A stretch of DNA of 21,595 bases from an uncultured Oscillibacter sp. (GTDB lineage Bacteria > Bacillota > Clostridia > Oscillospirales > Oscillospiraceae): NCBI RefSeq assembly GCF_900546705.1, contig NZ_URDP01000032.1:1-21595 (forward strand). Reading direction: 5' to 3'. Both the position numbers and the translations under genes were made by a program. Positions 1-6,226 of the stretch are shown piece by piece (the stretch's first letter is position 1; every line of letters begins with the position of its first letter). The notes under the pieces are model-generated. The model worked only from the letters and a program-made list of their open reading frames with translations, was not told the origin of the DNA and ran no database searches.

Positions 1-968
1 TCGGCCGTGATCAGAAGCAAATCCTCCGGTCCCAGCTTCTTCACAAAGCCCGGCAGCCAGGCATCAAACTCCGTCAGCGCTCTAGCATAGCCGTCCACAT
101 CTCTCCGGTGACCGTAGAGCATGTCGAAATCCACCAGATTGACAAAGCACAGGCCGTGAAAATCCCGGTCGGCATAGGTCAGCGTTTGGGCCAGGCCATC
201 GGTATTGCCTTGGGTGTAGACCTGCTCCGTCACCCCCCGATGGGCAAAAATATCGTAGATTTTACCCACGGCGATGGAATCCAGACCAGCCGCTTTCACC
301 GCATCCAGGAGCGTCTTCCCCGGCGGCTCCAGAGAAAAGTCATGGCGGTTGGCCGTTCGGGTAAATCCGGTCTGGGCGTCTCCCACAAAGGGCCGGGCGA
401 TCACCCGGCCGACGCCGTGCTTCCCTTGCAGGATGGCCCGGGCCTTCCGGCAGGCGGCATACAGCTCCTCCAGGGGAATCCATTGCTCATGGGCTGCAAT
501 TTGAAATACGGAGTCTGCAGAGGTATACACGATCCATTTGCCGGTTTCCCGCTGCCGCTGGCCGTAATCCCGGATGACCTCGGTCCCGGAGTAGGGCCGG
601 TTGCACAGAATTCCCCGACCCGTCGCGGCCTCAAACGCATCCAGCACCTCCCGAGGAAAGCCTTCGGGATAGGTCGGCAGGGGTTCCGGCGACACCAGGC
701 CCGCAATTTCCCAATGGCCGATGGTGGTGTCCTTCCCCATGGAAGCCTCCGCCAACCGGGCCACTGCGCCGACAGGGCGCTCCACGCTCCCCAAGAAGGA
801 CAGCCCCTCTATATTTCCCAATCCCGCCTGAACCAGATTGGGGATGTGCAGCTCCTTCGAAGCCGCGCAGGAACGTAAGGTGTGGACCCCCACATCCCCA
901 AACGCTTCGGAATCGGGCATCGCCCCTGCGCCGCAAGAATCCAATACAATTAAGAAAATCCGCTTCAT
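1..968 (-). CDS. deoB: Phosphopentomutase DeoB (C-terminus cut by window edge)
   Basis: DeoB interconverts (deoxy)ribose 1-phosphate and 5-phosphate, linking nucleoside phosphorolysis to DeoC and the pentose phosphate pathway; it is a cytosolic, metal-dependent alkaline-phosphatase-superfamily enzyme. The 322 visible residues begin MKRIFLIVLDSCGAGAMPD, which holds the first metal ligand (Asp10). GKDTTIGHWE follows at 78-87, with Thr81 at the place of the phosphorylated Thr85 of the Bacillus cereus enzyme. Later come YTSADSVFQIAAHE, GRVIARPF and NLVDFDMLYGHRRD, and the window cuts at LLLITAD. Family members are about 390 residues, so roughly 70 are missing off the left edge. The start is chosen because GGAGGTG lies 8 bases upstream. 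It is the third gene of the deoC-deoD-deoB operon, 51 bases after deoD. Assignment is secure. Confidence 0.96.
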   Translation of the reverse strand, partial: MKRIFLIVLDSCGAGAMPDSEAFGDVGVHTLRSCAASKELHIPNLVQAGLGNIEGLSFLGSVERPVGAVARLAEASMGKDTTIGHWEIAGLVSPEPLPTYPEGFPREVLDAFEAATGRGILCNRPYSGTEVIRDYGQRQRETGKWIVYTSADSVFQIAAHEQWIPLEELYAACRKARAILQGKHGVGRVIARPFVGDAQTGFTRTANRHDFSLEPPGKTLLDAVKAAGLDSIAVGKIYDIFAHRGVTEQVYTQGNTDGLAQTLTYADRDFHGLCFVNLVDFDMLYGHRRDVDGYARALTEFDAWLPGFVKKLGPEDLLLITA

Positions 969-997
969 ACAGCTTTCACCTCCGATGTCTCCGTTCC

Positions 998-1011
998 GGG
1001 ATGCAAATCCC
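998..1011 (-). other. Small hairpin between deoD and deoB
   Basis: GGGAT and ATCCC arms flank a 4-base loop within the 51-base deoD-deoB gap. No T-run follows, so it is not an intrinsic terminator. It might stabilise or process the operon mRNA; this is only a guess. Confidence 0.3.
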
Positions 1012-1019
1012 CCGGTTGC

Positions 1020-1754
1020 TCAGCGCTCCGACTTCACGGCGACTTCCAGGGCTACCTTCATCATGTCCGTAAACGCGTTCTGGCGCTCCTGGGCCGTGGT
1101 TTCCTCCCCTGTGAGGATGTGATCGGAGACCGTGCAGATACAAAGGGCCCCCTTGCCGTACCGGGCCGCGTTCATATACAGGGCGGCCGCCTCCATCTCC
1201 ACGGCCAGGATTCCCATTTTCTTCCAGCCGTAGTTGGCATCCAATCCGTTGGGAACTCCTTCGTGGTCTCCGTAGAAGGCGTCGGAAGACAAGACGTTGC
1301 CCACATGATACCGGCATCCCAGCTCCCGGGCCGCTTCTACCGCTTTGGTGAGCAGGTCAAATGAGCCGATGGGCGCGAAGGTGCCCGACAGGTGAAACTG
1401 GGCCGCCCAGTTGGAATCGGTGCAGGCGCCCTGTCCCAGGACCAGATCGTAAAGCCGGACATGCTCCTGCAGCGCACCGGCGGAGCCCACCCGCAGGATG
1501 TTCTCCACACCGAACACATTATAAAGCTCATGGGAGTAGATGCCGATGGAGGGCATGCCCATGCCGGAGGCCATGACGGACACCGGCGTGCCCTGATAGG
1601 TGCCGGTGTAGCCCTGGATGCCCCGGACGTTGTTCACCAGCACGGGGTGCTCCAGAAACGTCTCGGCGATGAACTTGGCCCGCAGGGGATCGCCGGGCAT
1701 GAGGACGGTTTTTGCGAACGCGCCGGAGGCGGCTTCATTGTGCGGTGTTCCCAT
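1020..1754 (-). CDS. deoD: Purine-nucleoside phosphorylase DeoD
   Basis: This cytosolic trimer-of-dimers type phosphorylase cleaves purine (deoxy)nucleosides with phosphate to give a free base and (deoxy)ribose 1-phosphate, the substrate of DeoB. The 244-residue protein matches the usual DeoD length (E. coli 239). Visible motifs are VLMPGDPLRAKFIAE (17-31, phosphate-binding Gly21 and Arg24), RVGSAGAL (88-95), the nucleoside-binding VEMEAAALY (185-193) and TVSDHI (208-213), whose Asp211 corresponds to the catalytic Asp204 of E. coli. The ATG lies 5 bases after the deoC stop, and its GGAGGG ribosome site sits inside the end of deoC, so the two are tightly coupled. The NP-I high-molecular-mass subfamily is clear; preference for purine nucleosides is inferred from family membership. 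Confidence 0.96.
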   Translation of the reverse strand: MGTPHNEAASGAFAKTVLMPGDPLRAKFIAETFLEHPVLVNNVRGIQGYTGTYQGTPVSVMASGMGMPSIGIYSHELYNVFGVENILRVGSAGALQEHVRLYDLVLGQGACTDSNWAAQFHLSGTFAPIGSFDLLTKAVEAARELGCRYHVGNVLSSDAFYGDHEGVPNGLDANYGWKKMGILAVEMEAAALYMNAARYGKGALCICTVSDHILTGEETTAQERQNAFTDMMKVALEVAVKSER

Positions 1755-1759
1755 ATCGT

Positions 1760-2416
1760 TTAACCCTCCATGGCCTTGACGGCCTTGACGATGCGGCTGG
1801 TGCCAAGCCGGGAGGCGCCCAGGGCGATGAAGTCCTCGGCGTCCTTCAAATCGGCGATGCCGCCGGCGGCCTTGATCTTCACGTTGGGGCCCACGTGCTT
1901 TGCAAAGAGGGCCACGTCCGCCCGGGTGGCGCCGCCGGTGCCGAAACCGGTGGAGGTCTTGATATAGTCGGCGCCGGAGGCGGTGACGATCTCACACATC
2001 TTGATCTTCTCCTCGTCGGTGAGGAAGCAGCACTCGATGATGACCTTCAAAAGCTTTCCGCCGCAGGCCTCCTTCACTTCCCGGATCTCGGCGAGCAGGT
2101 CATCCCACTTTTGGTCCTTGACCCAGCCCAGGTTGATGACCATGTCCACCTCGCTGGCGCCGTTTTTCACGGCGTCGGCGGCCATGAAGCACTTGGCTGC
2201 GGTGGTGTCGTAGCCGTTGGGGAAGCCGATGACCGTGCAGATGGGGAGCTTGCCCGCCACGTACTCCGCCGCCTGGGCCACATAACTTGCAGGAATGCAC
2301 ACGCTGGCACAGCCGTACTTCATCCCGTCGTCGCAGACTGCGCGGATCTCCTCCCAGGTGGCTGTCTGACCAAGGAGCGTATGGTCGCACTTGCTGAGGA
2401 TCTCTTTCACATCCAT
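1760..2416 (-). CDS. deoC: Deoxyribose-phosphate aldolase DeoC
   Basis: DeoC splits 2-deoxyribose 5-phosphate into glyceraldehyde 3-phosphate and acetaldehyde, the last step of deoxynucleoside breakdown in the cytosol. The 218-residue protein is a class I (Schiff-base) TIM-barrel aldolase. It has EVDMVIN (Asp91, equal to Asp102 of E. coli), DYIKTSTGF (Schiff-base Lys153) and KIKAAGGI (Lys182, the second active-site lysine). A longer in-frame opening reaches 2521, but the start at 2416 is preferred: AAAGGAG lies 8 bases upstream, MDVKEILSKCDHTLL is the family N-terminus, and the region above it holds the operon promoter. First gene of the deo operon. Assignment is secure. Confidence 0.96.
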   Translation of the reverse strand: MDVKEILSKCDHTLLGQTATWEEIRAVCDDGMKYGCASVCIPASYVAQAAEYVAGKLPICTVIGFPNGYDTTAAKCFMAADAVKNGASEVDMVINLGWVKDQKWDDLLAEIREVKEACGGKLLKVIIECCFLTDEEKIKMCEIVTASGADYIKTSTGFGTGGATRADVALFAKHVGPNVKIKAAGGIADLKDAEDFIALGASRLGTSRIVKAVKAMEG

Positions 2417-2442
2417 TGCAATTTCTCCTTTATTGTTTGATA

Positions 2443-2455
2443 CCGCACCATGCGG
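2443..2455. promoter_or_regulatory. Inverted repeat in the deo operon leader, possible operator
   Basis: CCGCA and TGCGG arms are separated by CCA, and the symmetry continues imperfectly by TA/GTA outside. The element lies just downstream of the predicted deoC start site (about 2464) and upstream of the ribosome site. It could be a repressor operator or a leader hairpin. No nucleoside-responsive regulator gene is in the window. Confidence 0.3.
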
Positions 2456-2470
2456 GTAATGTCTGAAAAC

Positions 2471-2499
2471 AGTATACCAGTTTTCCCGGGGGCTGTCCA
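2471..2499 (-). promoter_or_regulatory. Sigma-A promoter of the deo operon
   Basis: On the minus strand TGGACA (2494-2499) and TATACT (2471-2476) are 17 bases apart, and TGG immediately before the -10 makes it an extended -10. This predicts a start near 2464 and a leader of about 48 bases before deoC. It is back-to-back with the protease promoter at 2512-2540. Confidence 0.75.
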
Positions 2500-2511
2500 G
2501 CGCCCGCGCCC

Positions 2512-2540
2512 TTGCCAGCACCCGCCCCAGGTGCTACAAT
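2512..2540 (+). promoter_or_regulatory. Sigma-A promoter of the SLH protease gene
   Basis: TTGCCA (2512-2517) and TACAAT (2535-2540) are spaced 17 bases, with TGC directly before the -10 (extended -10). The ribosome site GGAGG (2559-2563) lies 7 bases before the ATG at 2571, giving a very short leader of roughly 25 bases. Confidence 0.75.
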
Positions 2541-2570
2541 GGGGATACTTTTTACAACGGAGGAACCACC

Positions 2571-3875
2571 ATGAAGCGCACCCTGATTTCCTTATTCTGT
2601 ATCTTCACCCTGGTACTGGGCTGCGTACCTGCGGCCGGTGCCCTGGAGGGCGAGTCCCTTCGCGCGGCGGACACTCTGGCCACGTTGGATCTGGTGCAGG
2701 GGACGGCCGACGGCGGCTACGCCCTGGACGATCCCGCCACCCGGGCCCAGGCGGCCGTGCTGCTGGTACGCCTGGCAGGCGCCCAGGCCGACGCCGCTGC
2801 CGACCCCTGGTTTGCCGGCTTCCGGGACGTGCCCGGCTGGGCCGCCGACGCCGTGGACTACGCCGCCCACCAGGGCTGGGTCAAGGGCGTGAGCCAGACG
2901 TCGTTCAACGCAGACGGCAACATTGACGCGGGAGACTGGTACGCCTCCTTGCTGCGGATGCTGGGCTACGAGGAGGACACGGACTTCACCCTGGCCGACG
3001 CTGCGTCTTTTGCCTGGCGGGTGGGTCTTGCCACCCGGGCCTATGACGGCCCCATGAGCCGGGGGGAGCTGTTCTTGTCCATCCGTGACGCCCTGACCTT
3101 TTCCTACAGGGACGGCAGCGAGACGGTGGTGGAGCGGCTCATCCGGCTGGGGCTGACCACCCGCTCCGCCGCCAATGCCCTGGGTCTGCTGGACACCACC
3201 CTCTCGGCCCGGCAGCTGGCCGACCGGAGCCTCTCGTCCATATTCAAGCTGGTGACCTACAACAGCCAGGAGAGCGTGGACAACAGTGATCCGGACTTTG
3301 ACGCCAGCGGGTTCTTTATCTCCGCCGACGGCGTGGCGGTCACCAATTACCACGTCATCCACGGCGCCATGGAGGCGGTGGCCGTCACCCGGGACGGCCA
3401 GCGGTTCCCCGTGGAGCGGGTGCTCTACTACGACAAAGGTATGGATGTGGCCGTGCTGAAGATCGCCACGCTCTCGGAAAGCCATGTCCGCGCCGTCTTC
3501 TCCGCCCTGACCCTGGCCCCCTCCGGCAGCGCCGACGTCCGCGCCGGCGACACGGTGTACGCCATCGGCTGCCCCCTGGCCCAGGGCTGGTCCGTCAGCA
3601 GCGGCGTGGTCAGCGACCCGACCCGGGGCGTGAGCGGCTACACGCTGCCGTGCATCCTCAACACCGCCGACTCCTCCGAGGGCAGCAGCGGCGGGGCGCT
3701 GTTCAACGAGTACGGCCAGGTGATCGGCATCACCACCGGCGCCTACCGGGACGGCAACGGCATGTATCTGTCCGTGCCCATTGACTCCGTCCTTGCGGCG
3801 GACCTGACCGGCGAGGGCCAGACGCTCCGTCAGGTCCGGGCCGCCATGTACGTGGAGCCCGCGGAGACGCCGTGA
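2571..3875 (+). CDS. Exported trypsin-like serine protease with N-terminal SLH repeats
   Basis: The 434-residue protein starts with a signal peptide (basic MKR, hydrophobic 4-18, AAGA around 21-24). Residues ~28-180 look like SLH repeats: TRAQAAVLLVRLAG (57-70), then FRDVPGWAADAVDYAAHQGW (84-103) and MSRGELFLSIRDAL (162-175). SLH modules usually bind secondary cell-wall polymer. Residues ~220-410 form a chymotrypsin-fold domain like the HtrA protease domain: His261 (TNYHVIHG), Asp292 (GMDVAVLKI) and Ser373 in EGSSGGALFNEYGQVIGI. No PDZ domain follows, unlike typical HtrA/DegP. It is probably a cell-wall-held protease of the extracytoplasmic space; its substrate is unknown. It is transcribed alone, with its own promoter and terminator. 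LVLGC at 14-18 is a poor lipobox, so I favour ordinary secretion. The fold is clear; the number of complete SLH units (two to three) is uncertain. Confidence 0.88.
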   Translation: MKRTLISLFCIFTLVLGCVPAAGALEGESLRAADTLATLDLVQGTADGGYALDDPATRAQAAVLLVRLAGAQADAAADPWFAGFRDVPGWAADAVDYAAHQGWVKGVSQTSFNADGNIDAGDWYASLLRMLGYEEDTDFTLADAASFAWRVGLATRAYDGPMSRGELFLSIRDALTFSYRDGSETVVERLIRLGLTTRSAANALGLLDTTLSARQLADRSLSSIFKLVTYNSQESVDNSDPDFDASGFFISADGVAVTNYHVIHGAMEAVAVTRDGQRFPVERVLYYDKGMDVAVLKIATLSESHVRAVFSALTLAPSGSADVRAGDTVYAIGCPLAQGWSVSSGVVSDPTRGVSGYTLPCILNTADSSEGSSGGALFNEYGQVIGITTGAYRDGNGMYLSVPIDSVLAADLTGEGQTLRQVRAAMYVEPAETP

Positions 3876-3883
3876 ATGTACAT

Positions 3884-3922
3884 AAAAAAAGGAGCCTTCC
3901 CCAGGGGGAAGGCTCCTTTTTT
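3884..3922. terminator. Bidirectional intrinsic terminator between protease and HAD genes
   Basis: Perfect 12-base arms GGAGCCTTCCCC (3891-3902) and its complement (3905-3916) are flanked by seven A on the left and six T on the right, so the hairpin works in both directions. The last T is also the first base of the HAD stop codon complement (3922-3924). Confidence 0.92.
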
Positions 3923-4578
3923 CAGTGAGTCAGAATGTACTGCTCCAGCTCCTCTGCCGTGGTCACCACCGCCACGGCGCCCGCCTGGGCCAGCTCGCCG
4001 GGGGCCGCGTAGCCGAAAAACTCCACGCCCACGCAGTCCAGCCCATTTTCCCGGGCGCCCAGCACGTCGAACTTCCGGTCGCCCACCATGAGCACCCGGG
4101 GCTTGTCGGCCTCCGTCAGACCCAGGCGGCGCAGCGTCTCCCGGATCACGTCTGCCTTTTCCCAGTCCCCCACCGGCGGGCTGCCGGTGATAGTCTCCAT
4201 GGACGGGGCAAAGCCGAACTTCTCACAAATGGGCACGCACATCTCCTCCGGCTTGGAGGACGCCACCGCCAGCACATAGCCCCGCTCCTTCAGCCGGCGG
4301 CACAGCTCTGCCATGCCCGGTGCCGCAGCGTTTTCAAATTTGCCGATGGGGGCGTAGCGCTCCCGGAACAGCCGGATTCCCTCCATGGCCTGCTCCGCCG
4401 TGAAGCCGCAAAAGCGCATGTAGGAGTCCTGCAGGGGCGGTCCGATGAACTTGAGCAGCGTCTCCTCCGGCGGGACCGGCTGGCCCATTTTCCCGAAGGC
4501 ATACCGCAGACAGTTGAGGATGCCCTCCTTGGAATCGGTCAGCGTGCCGTCCAGATCGAACAAAATATAGTGGTACAT
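3922..4578 (-). CDS. HAD-superfamily phosphatase (phosphoglycolate phosphatase-like)
   Basis: The 218-residue protein is a subfamily IA haloacid dehalogenase-like hydrolase with an alpha-helical cap. Motif I is FDLDGTLTDS (Asp8 nucleophile, Asp10 acid/base). Motif II is the serine pair in AVASSKP (107-108). Lys141 and motif III MVGDRKFDVLGA (Asp167, Asp171) complete the site. The cap region includes FIGPPLQDSYMRFCGF (44-59). The family dephosphorylates small phosphorylated metabolites; similarity to Gph/PpaX-type proteins is general and does not fix a substrate. The start at 4578 is preferred over 4617 because GGAG lies 7 bases before it and the -10 box falls at 4605-4610. It is monocistronic and converges on the protease gene with a shared terminator. 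Confidence 0.9.
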   Translation of the reverse strand: MYHYILFDLDGTLTDSKEGILNCLRYAFGKMGQPVPPEETLLKFIGPPLQDSYMRFCGFTAEQAMEGIRLFRERYAPIGKFENAAAPGMAELCRRLKERGYVLAVASSKPEEMCVPICEKFGFAPSMETITGSPPVGDWEKADVIRETLRRLGLTEADKPRVLMVGDRKFDVLGARENGLDCVGVEFFGYAAPGELAQAGAVAVVTTAEELEQYILTH

Positions 4579-4604
4579 ACCATCTCTCCTTTTTTGCTGG
4601 GGAG

Positions 4605-4633
4605 ATTTTATCATCATTTTTCCGGCGGTGCAA
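4605..4633 (-). promoter_or_regulatory. Sigma-A promoter of the HAD phosphatase gene
   Basis: On the minus strand TTGCAC (4628-4633), a 17-base spacer and TAAAAT (4605-4610) with TGA before it (extended -10). The leader to the ATG at 4578 is about 20 bases. Confidence 0.7.
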
Positions 4634-4837
4634 GGGCCTTGTCCCGTTTTGCCCCGGCAGAGCGGAAATGCGCCGCCGCGGGCGCCCCCTTTCCCCCAGA
4701 GACTATGCAGCCGGGCTATCGCATCGGCAGGGAAAATGTGGTAAATTCAATCCTGTGAACCCCTTTGGCGCAGGACTCGGCGTCCGGGCTTCCGCGTTTG
4801 GGCGCAGCATATTCGGCCTTGGATGGGAGGCGTGTCT

Positions 4838-5140
4838 ATGCGGGATGTATCTTGTTTGCTGGTTTTGCTGCTTGCGGCGGCGCTGACTGCGGGCATCTTT
4901 CTGTGGGGCCGTCTCCGGCGGAGACGGCTGGACCGGGCTGCCCGGCGGCAGTTTTTCTACCGGGCCTGCCGGAAGCACGCCATCGCAGTCAGCGGCGATT
5001 TGGCTCAGGAGGAAAAATGCCGGCTGGCCGTCCGTCTGGCACGGGAGTGCGGCCTCTCCCGTACCGATCCGGAGGCGCTGGGCCGTATCCTGGACGCAGA
5101 AAAATCCGCCTATGAGGCCCGCAGGCGAGCCGCACGCTGA
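4838..5140 (+). CDS. Small single-pass membrane protein of unknown function
   Basis: A 100-residue protein with an N-terminal hydrophobic segment (about residues 5-24, CLLVLLLAAALTAGIFLWG) followed by a strongly basic cluster (RLRRRRLDRAARR). This predicts an outside-to-inside single-span anchor with a cytosolic tail of about 75 residues. The tail is helix-prone and charged, with DPEALGRILDAEKSAYEARRRAAR at its end. The start at 4838 is chosen because GGGAGG lies 7 bases upstream; an ATG 15 bases earlier overlaps that ribosome site. I recognise no family. No clear terminator follows in its direction, though the hairpins at 5249 and 5473 lie downstream. The good ribosome site and membrane-protein composition argue that it is real, but a long minus-strand opening overlaps it. 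Confidence 0.55.
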   Translation: MRDVSCLLVLLLAAALTAGIFLWGRLRRRRLDRAARRQFFYRACRKHAIAVSGDLAQEEKCRLAVRLARECGLSRTDPEALGRILDAEKSAYEARRRAAR

Positions 5141-5245
5141 AACGCGCCGCATCCGATGGGTGACCGCTGGGCGTGCGTTGCAGGGAGCCCGCCCATTTCA
5201 AGGTTTTGCCTCCGGCAAAACCCTTGGAGACGAGGCCCCCCCGGC

Positions 5246-5280
5246 AAAAAAATCCCCGGTCCTTTCGGACCGGGGATTTT
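5246..5280 (-). terminator. Second (duplicated) rubrerythrin terminator
   Basis: 14-base arms (5249-5262 and 5267-5280) with a TTTC loop (GAAA on the transcribed minus strand), followed in the minus direction by seven T. It is identical in design to the hairpin at 5473-5504 and is carried by the duplicated block. Confidence 0.85.
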
Positions 5281-5300
5281 ATCACCTAATTGGCTCCGGA

Positions 5301-5349
5301 TTAGCCGAAGTAACGCTTCAGCAGGCCGGCGAAAGCCTTGCCGTGACGG
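5301..5349 (-). pseudogene. Relic of rubrerythrin gene 3' end (about 16 codons with stop)
   Basis: On the minus strand it encodes RHGKAFAGLLKRYFG and a TAA stop, the exact C-terminus of the intact gene at 5525-6067. No start codon or gene body precedes it; the sequence changes to unrelated DNA at 5350. It cannot make a protein on its own. Confidence 0.85.
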
Positions 5350-5354
5350 TCGCA

Positions 5355-5378
5355 CCCCATGGGACCAGTCCCATGGGG
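5355..5378. repeat. Perfect palindrome in the spacer between the two 3'-end copies
   Basis: CCCCATGGGAC (5355-5365) and its exact complement (5368-5378) are separated by two bases. No T-run follows on either strand, so it is not a standard terminator. It sits 6 bases from the point where similarity between the two gene-end copies begins. Confidence 0.8.
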
Positions 5379-5394
5379 ACCCCGCATTGAACTC

Positions 5395-5448
5395 AAATGG
5401 CCGGGCAAAGCCCGCCCATTTCAAGGTTTTGCCTCCGGCAAAACCCTT
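5395..5448. repeat. Two adjacent hairpins at the left edge of repeat copy 2
   Basis: First hairpin: AAATGGCCGGGC (5395-5406), AAA loop, GCCCGCCCATTT (5410-5421), one mismatch in 12. Second: AAGGTTTTGCC (5423-5433), TCC loop, then GGCAAAACCCTT (5437-5448) with one extra C. The second hairpin and the right arm of the first are also in copy 1 (5187-5225); the left arm of the first is not. Confidence 0.65.
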
Positions 5449-5573
5449 GGAGACGAGGCCCGTCCCGGCAAAAAAATCCCCGGTCCTTTCGGACCGGGGA
5501 TTTTATCACCTGATTGGCTCCGGATTAGCCGAAGTAACGCTTCAGCAGACCGGCGAAAGCCTTGCCGTGACGG
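5409..5573 (-). repeat. Rubrerythrin 3' end plus terminator (copy 2, in the intact gene)
   Basis: Partner of the block at 5186-5349, offset by 223-224 bases. It includes the last 49 bases of the functional rubrerythrin gene, its primary terminator and the hairpin at 5423-5448. Similarity ends at 5573, inside the codons for the EARHG segment. Confidence 0.9.
5470..5504 (-). terminator. Primary rubrerythrin terminator
   Basis: 14-base perfect arms (5473-5486 and 5491-5504) with a stable GAAA tetraloop in the minus-strand RNA, followed by seven T. It begins about 20 bases after the rubrerythrin stop codon. Confidence 0.92.
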
Positions 5574-6067
5574 GCCTCGTCGCGAGCCATCTCGTGAACG
5601 GTGTCGTGGATGGCGTCCAGGTTCAGGGCCTTGGCCTGCTTGGCCAGCTCGAACTTGCCGGCGGTGGCGCCGTTCTCGGCCTCAACCCGCATCTCCAGGT
5701 TCTTCTTGGTGGAGTCGGTCACGACCTCGCCCAGCAGCTCGGCGAACTTGGCAGCGTGCTCAGCCTCTTCATAGGCGGCCTTCTCCCAGTACAGGCCGAT
5801 CTCGGGATAGCCCTCACGATGGGCAACGCGAGCCATAGCCAGGTACATGCCGACCTCGGAGCACTCGCCGGCGAAGTTGGCGCGCAGACCCTCCAGAATC
5901 TCCTCGGGAGCGCCCTGGGCAACACCCACCACGTGCTCGGCAGCCCAGCTCATCTCGCCCTTCTGCTCAACGAACTTGGAGGCGGGAACACCGCACTGGG
6001 GGCACTTCTCGGGGGGATTCTCGCCCTCGAACACATAGCCGCAAACCTGGCAAACCCACTTCTTCAT
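5525..6067 (-). CDS. Reverse rubrerythrin (N-terminal rubredoxin, C-terminal diiron domain)
   Basis: A cytosolic non-heme iron protein that reduces hydrogen peroxide, and in clostridia also oxygen, with electrons passed through rubredoxin partners. The 180-residue protein has the rubredoxin knot first (Cys6, Cys9, Cys22, Cys25 in VCQVCG and KCPQCG), then the ferritin-like four-helix domain. Likely iron ligands lie in GECSE (Glu68), YEEAEHAAKF (Glu101/103, His104) and MARDEARHGKAF (Glu164, His167). This domain order is the inverse of classical rubrerythrin and matches the ~180-residue RevRbr proteins of Clostridium acetobutylicum. The start at 6067 has AGGAGG about 10 bases upstream; the longer opening to 6220 runs through the promoter. 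It is monocistronic, with two tandem terminators because its 3' end is duplicated downstream. Confidence 0.95.
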   Translation of the reverse strand: MKKWVCQVCGYVFEGENPPEKCPQCGVPASKFVEQKGEMSWAAEHVVGVAQGAPEEILEGLRANFAGECSEVGMYLAMARVAHREGYPEIGLYWEKAAYEEAEHAAKFAELLGEVVTDSTKKNLEMRVEAENGATAGKFELAKQAKALNLDAIHDTVHEMARDEARHGKAFAGLLKRYFG

Positions 6068-6131
6068 AGTAAGATCCTCCTTATAGTTTAAAAATCGTCT
6101 GATCCTGATTTGTTTCACTTGGGATGGTCTG

Positions 6132-6160
6132 AGTATAACAGTATATTCTAATGTTTTGAA
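6132..6160 (-). promoter_or_regulatory. Sigma-A promoter of the rubrerythrin gene
   Basis: On the minus strand TTCAAA (6155-6160), a 17-base spacer and TATACT (6132-6137) with TGT before it (extended -10). The predicted start near 6125 gives a leader of about 58 bases. The -35 overlaps the inverted repeat at 6156-6180. Confidence 0.65.
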
Positions 6161-6180
6161 GTTGCTTTTGCAACATTCAA
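6156..6180. promoter_or_regulatory. Inverted repeat over the rubrerythrin -35 box, possible operator
   Basis: TTGAAGTTGC (6156-6165), TTTT, then GCAAC-A-TTCAA (6170-6180): ten paired bases with one unpaired A. It covers the -35 hexamer and extends upstream. It does not match a PerR or Rex consensus well, so the regulator, if any, is unknown. Confidence 0.4.
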
Positions 6181-6226
6181 AAAACTTTTCAAAAACTTCA
6201 TCATTCCATGCTTTTGGCACATCCGT

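Larger units (their letters stand above)
5186..5349 (-). repeat. Displaced copy of the rubrerythrin 3' end plus terminator (copy 1)
   Basis: About 164 bases that match 5409-5573 almost perfectly: I count one single-base length difference in a C-run and a handful of substitutions. In minus-strand order it holds the last codons of the rubrerythrin gene (RHGKAFAGLLKRYFG and the stop, 5301-5349), the terminator hairpin (5249-5280) and a second GC-hairpin region (5200-5225). The reading frame has no upstream gene body, so this is a gene-end relic. Similarity stops abruptly at 5349, just beside a palindrome at 5355-5378. Confidence 0.9.

Noticed and set aside
2610..2625. Lipobox making the SLH protease a lipoprotein
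   Set aside because: LVLGC lacks a favourable residue at -2, and an ordinary signal-peptidase site (AAGA) follows within a few residues.
5186..5573. CRISPR or satellite-like array
   Set aside because: Only two copies, each containing a gene end and terminator, with one unique spacer; this is a duplication, not an array.
6121..6160. PerR box in the rubrerythrin promoter
   Set aside because: The AT-rich stretch only loosely resembles the TTATAAT-type palindrome and lacks matching half-sites.
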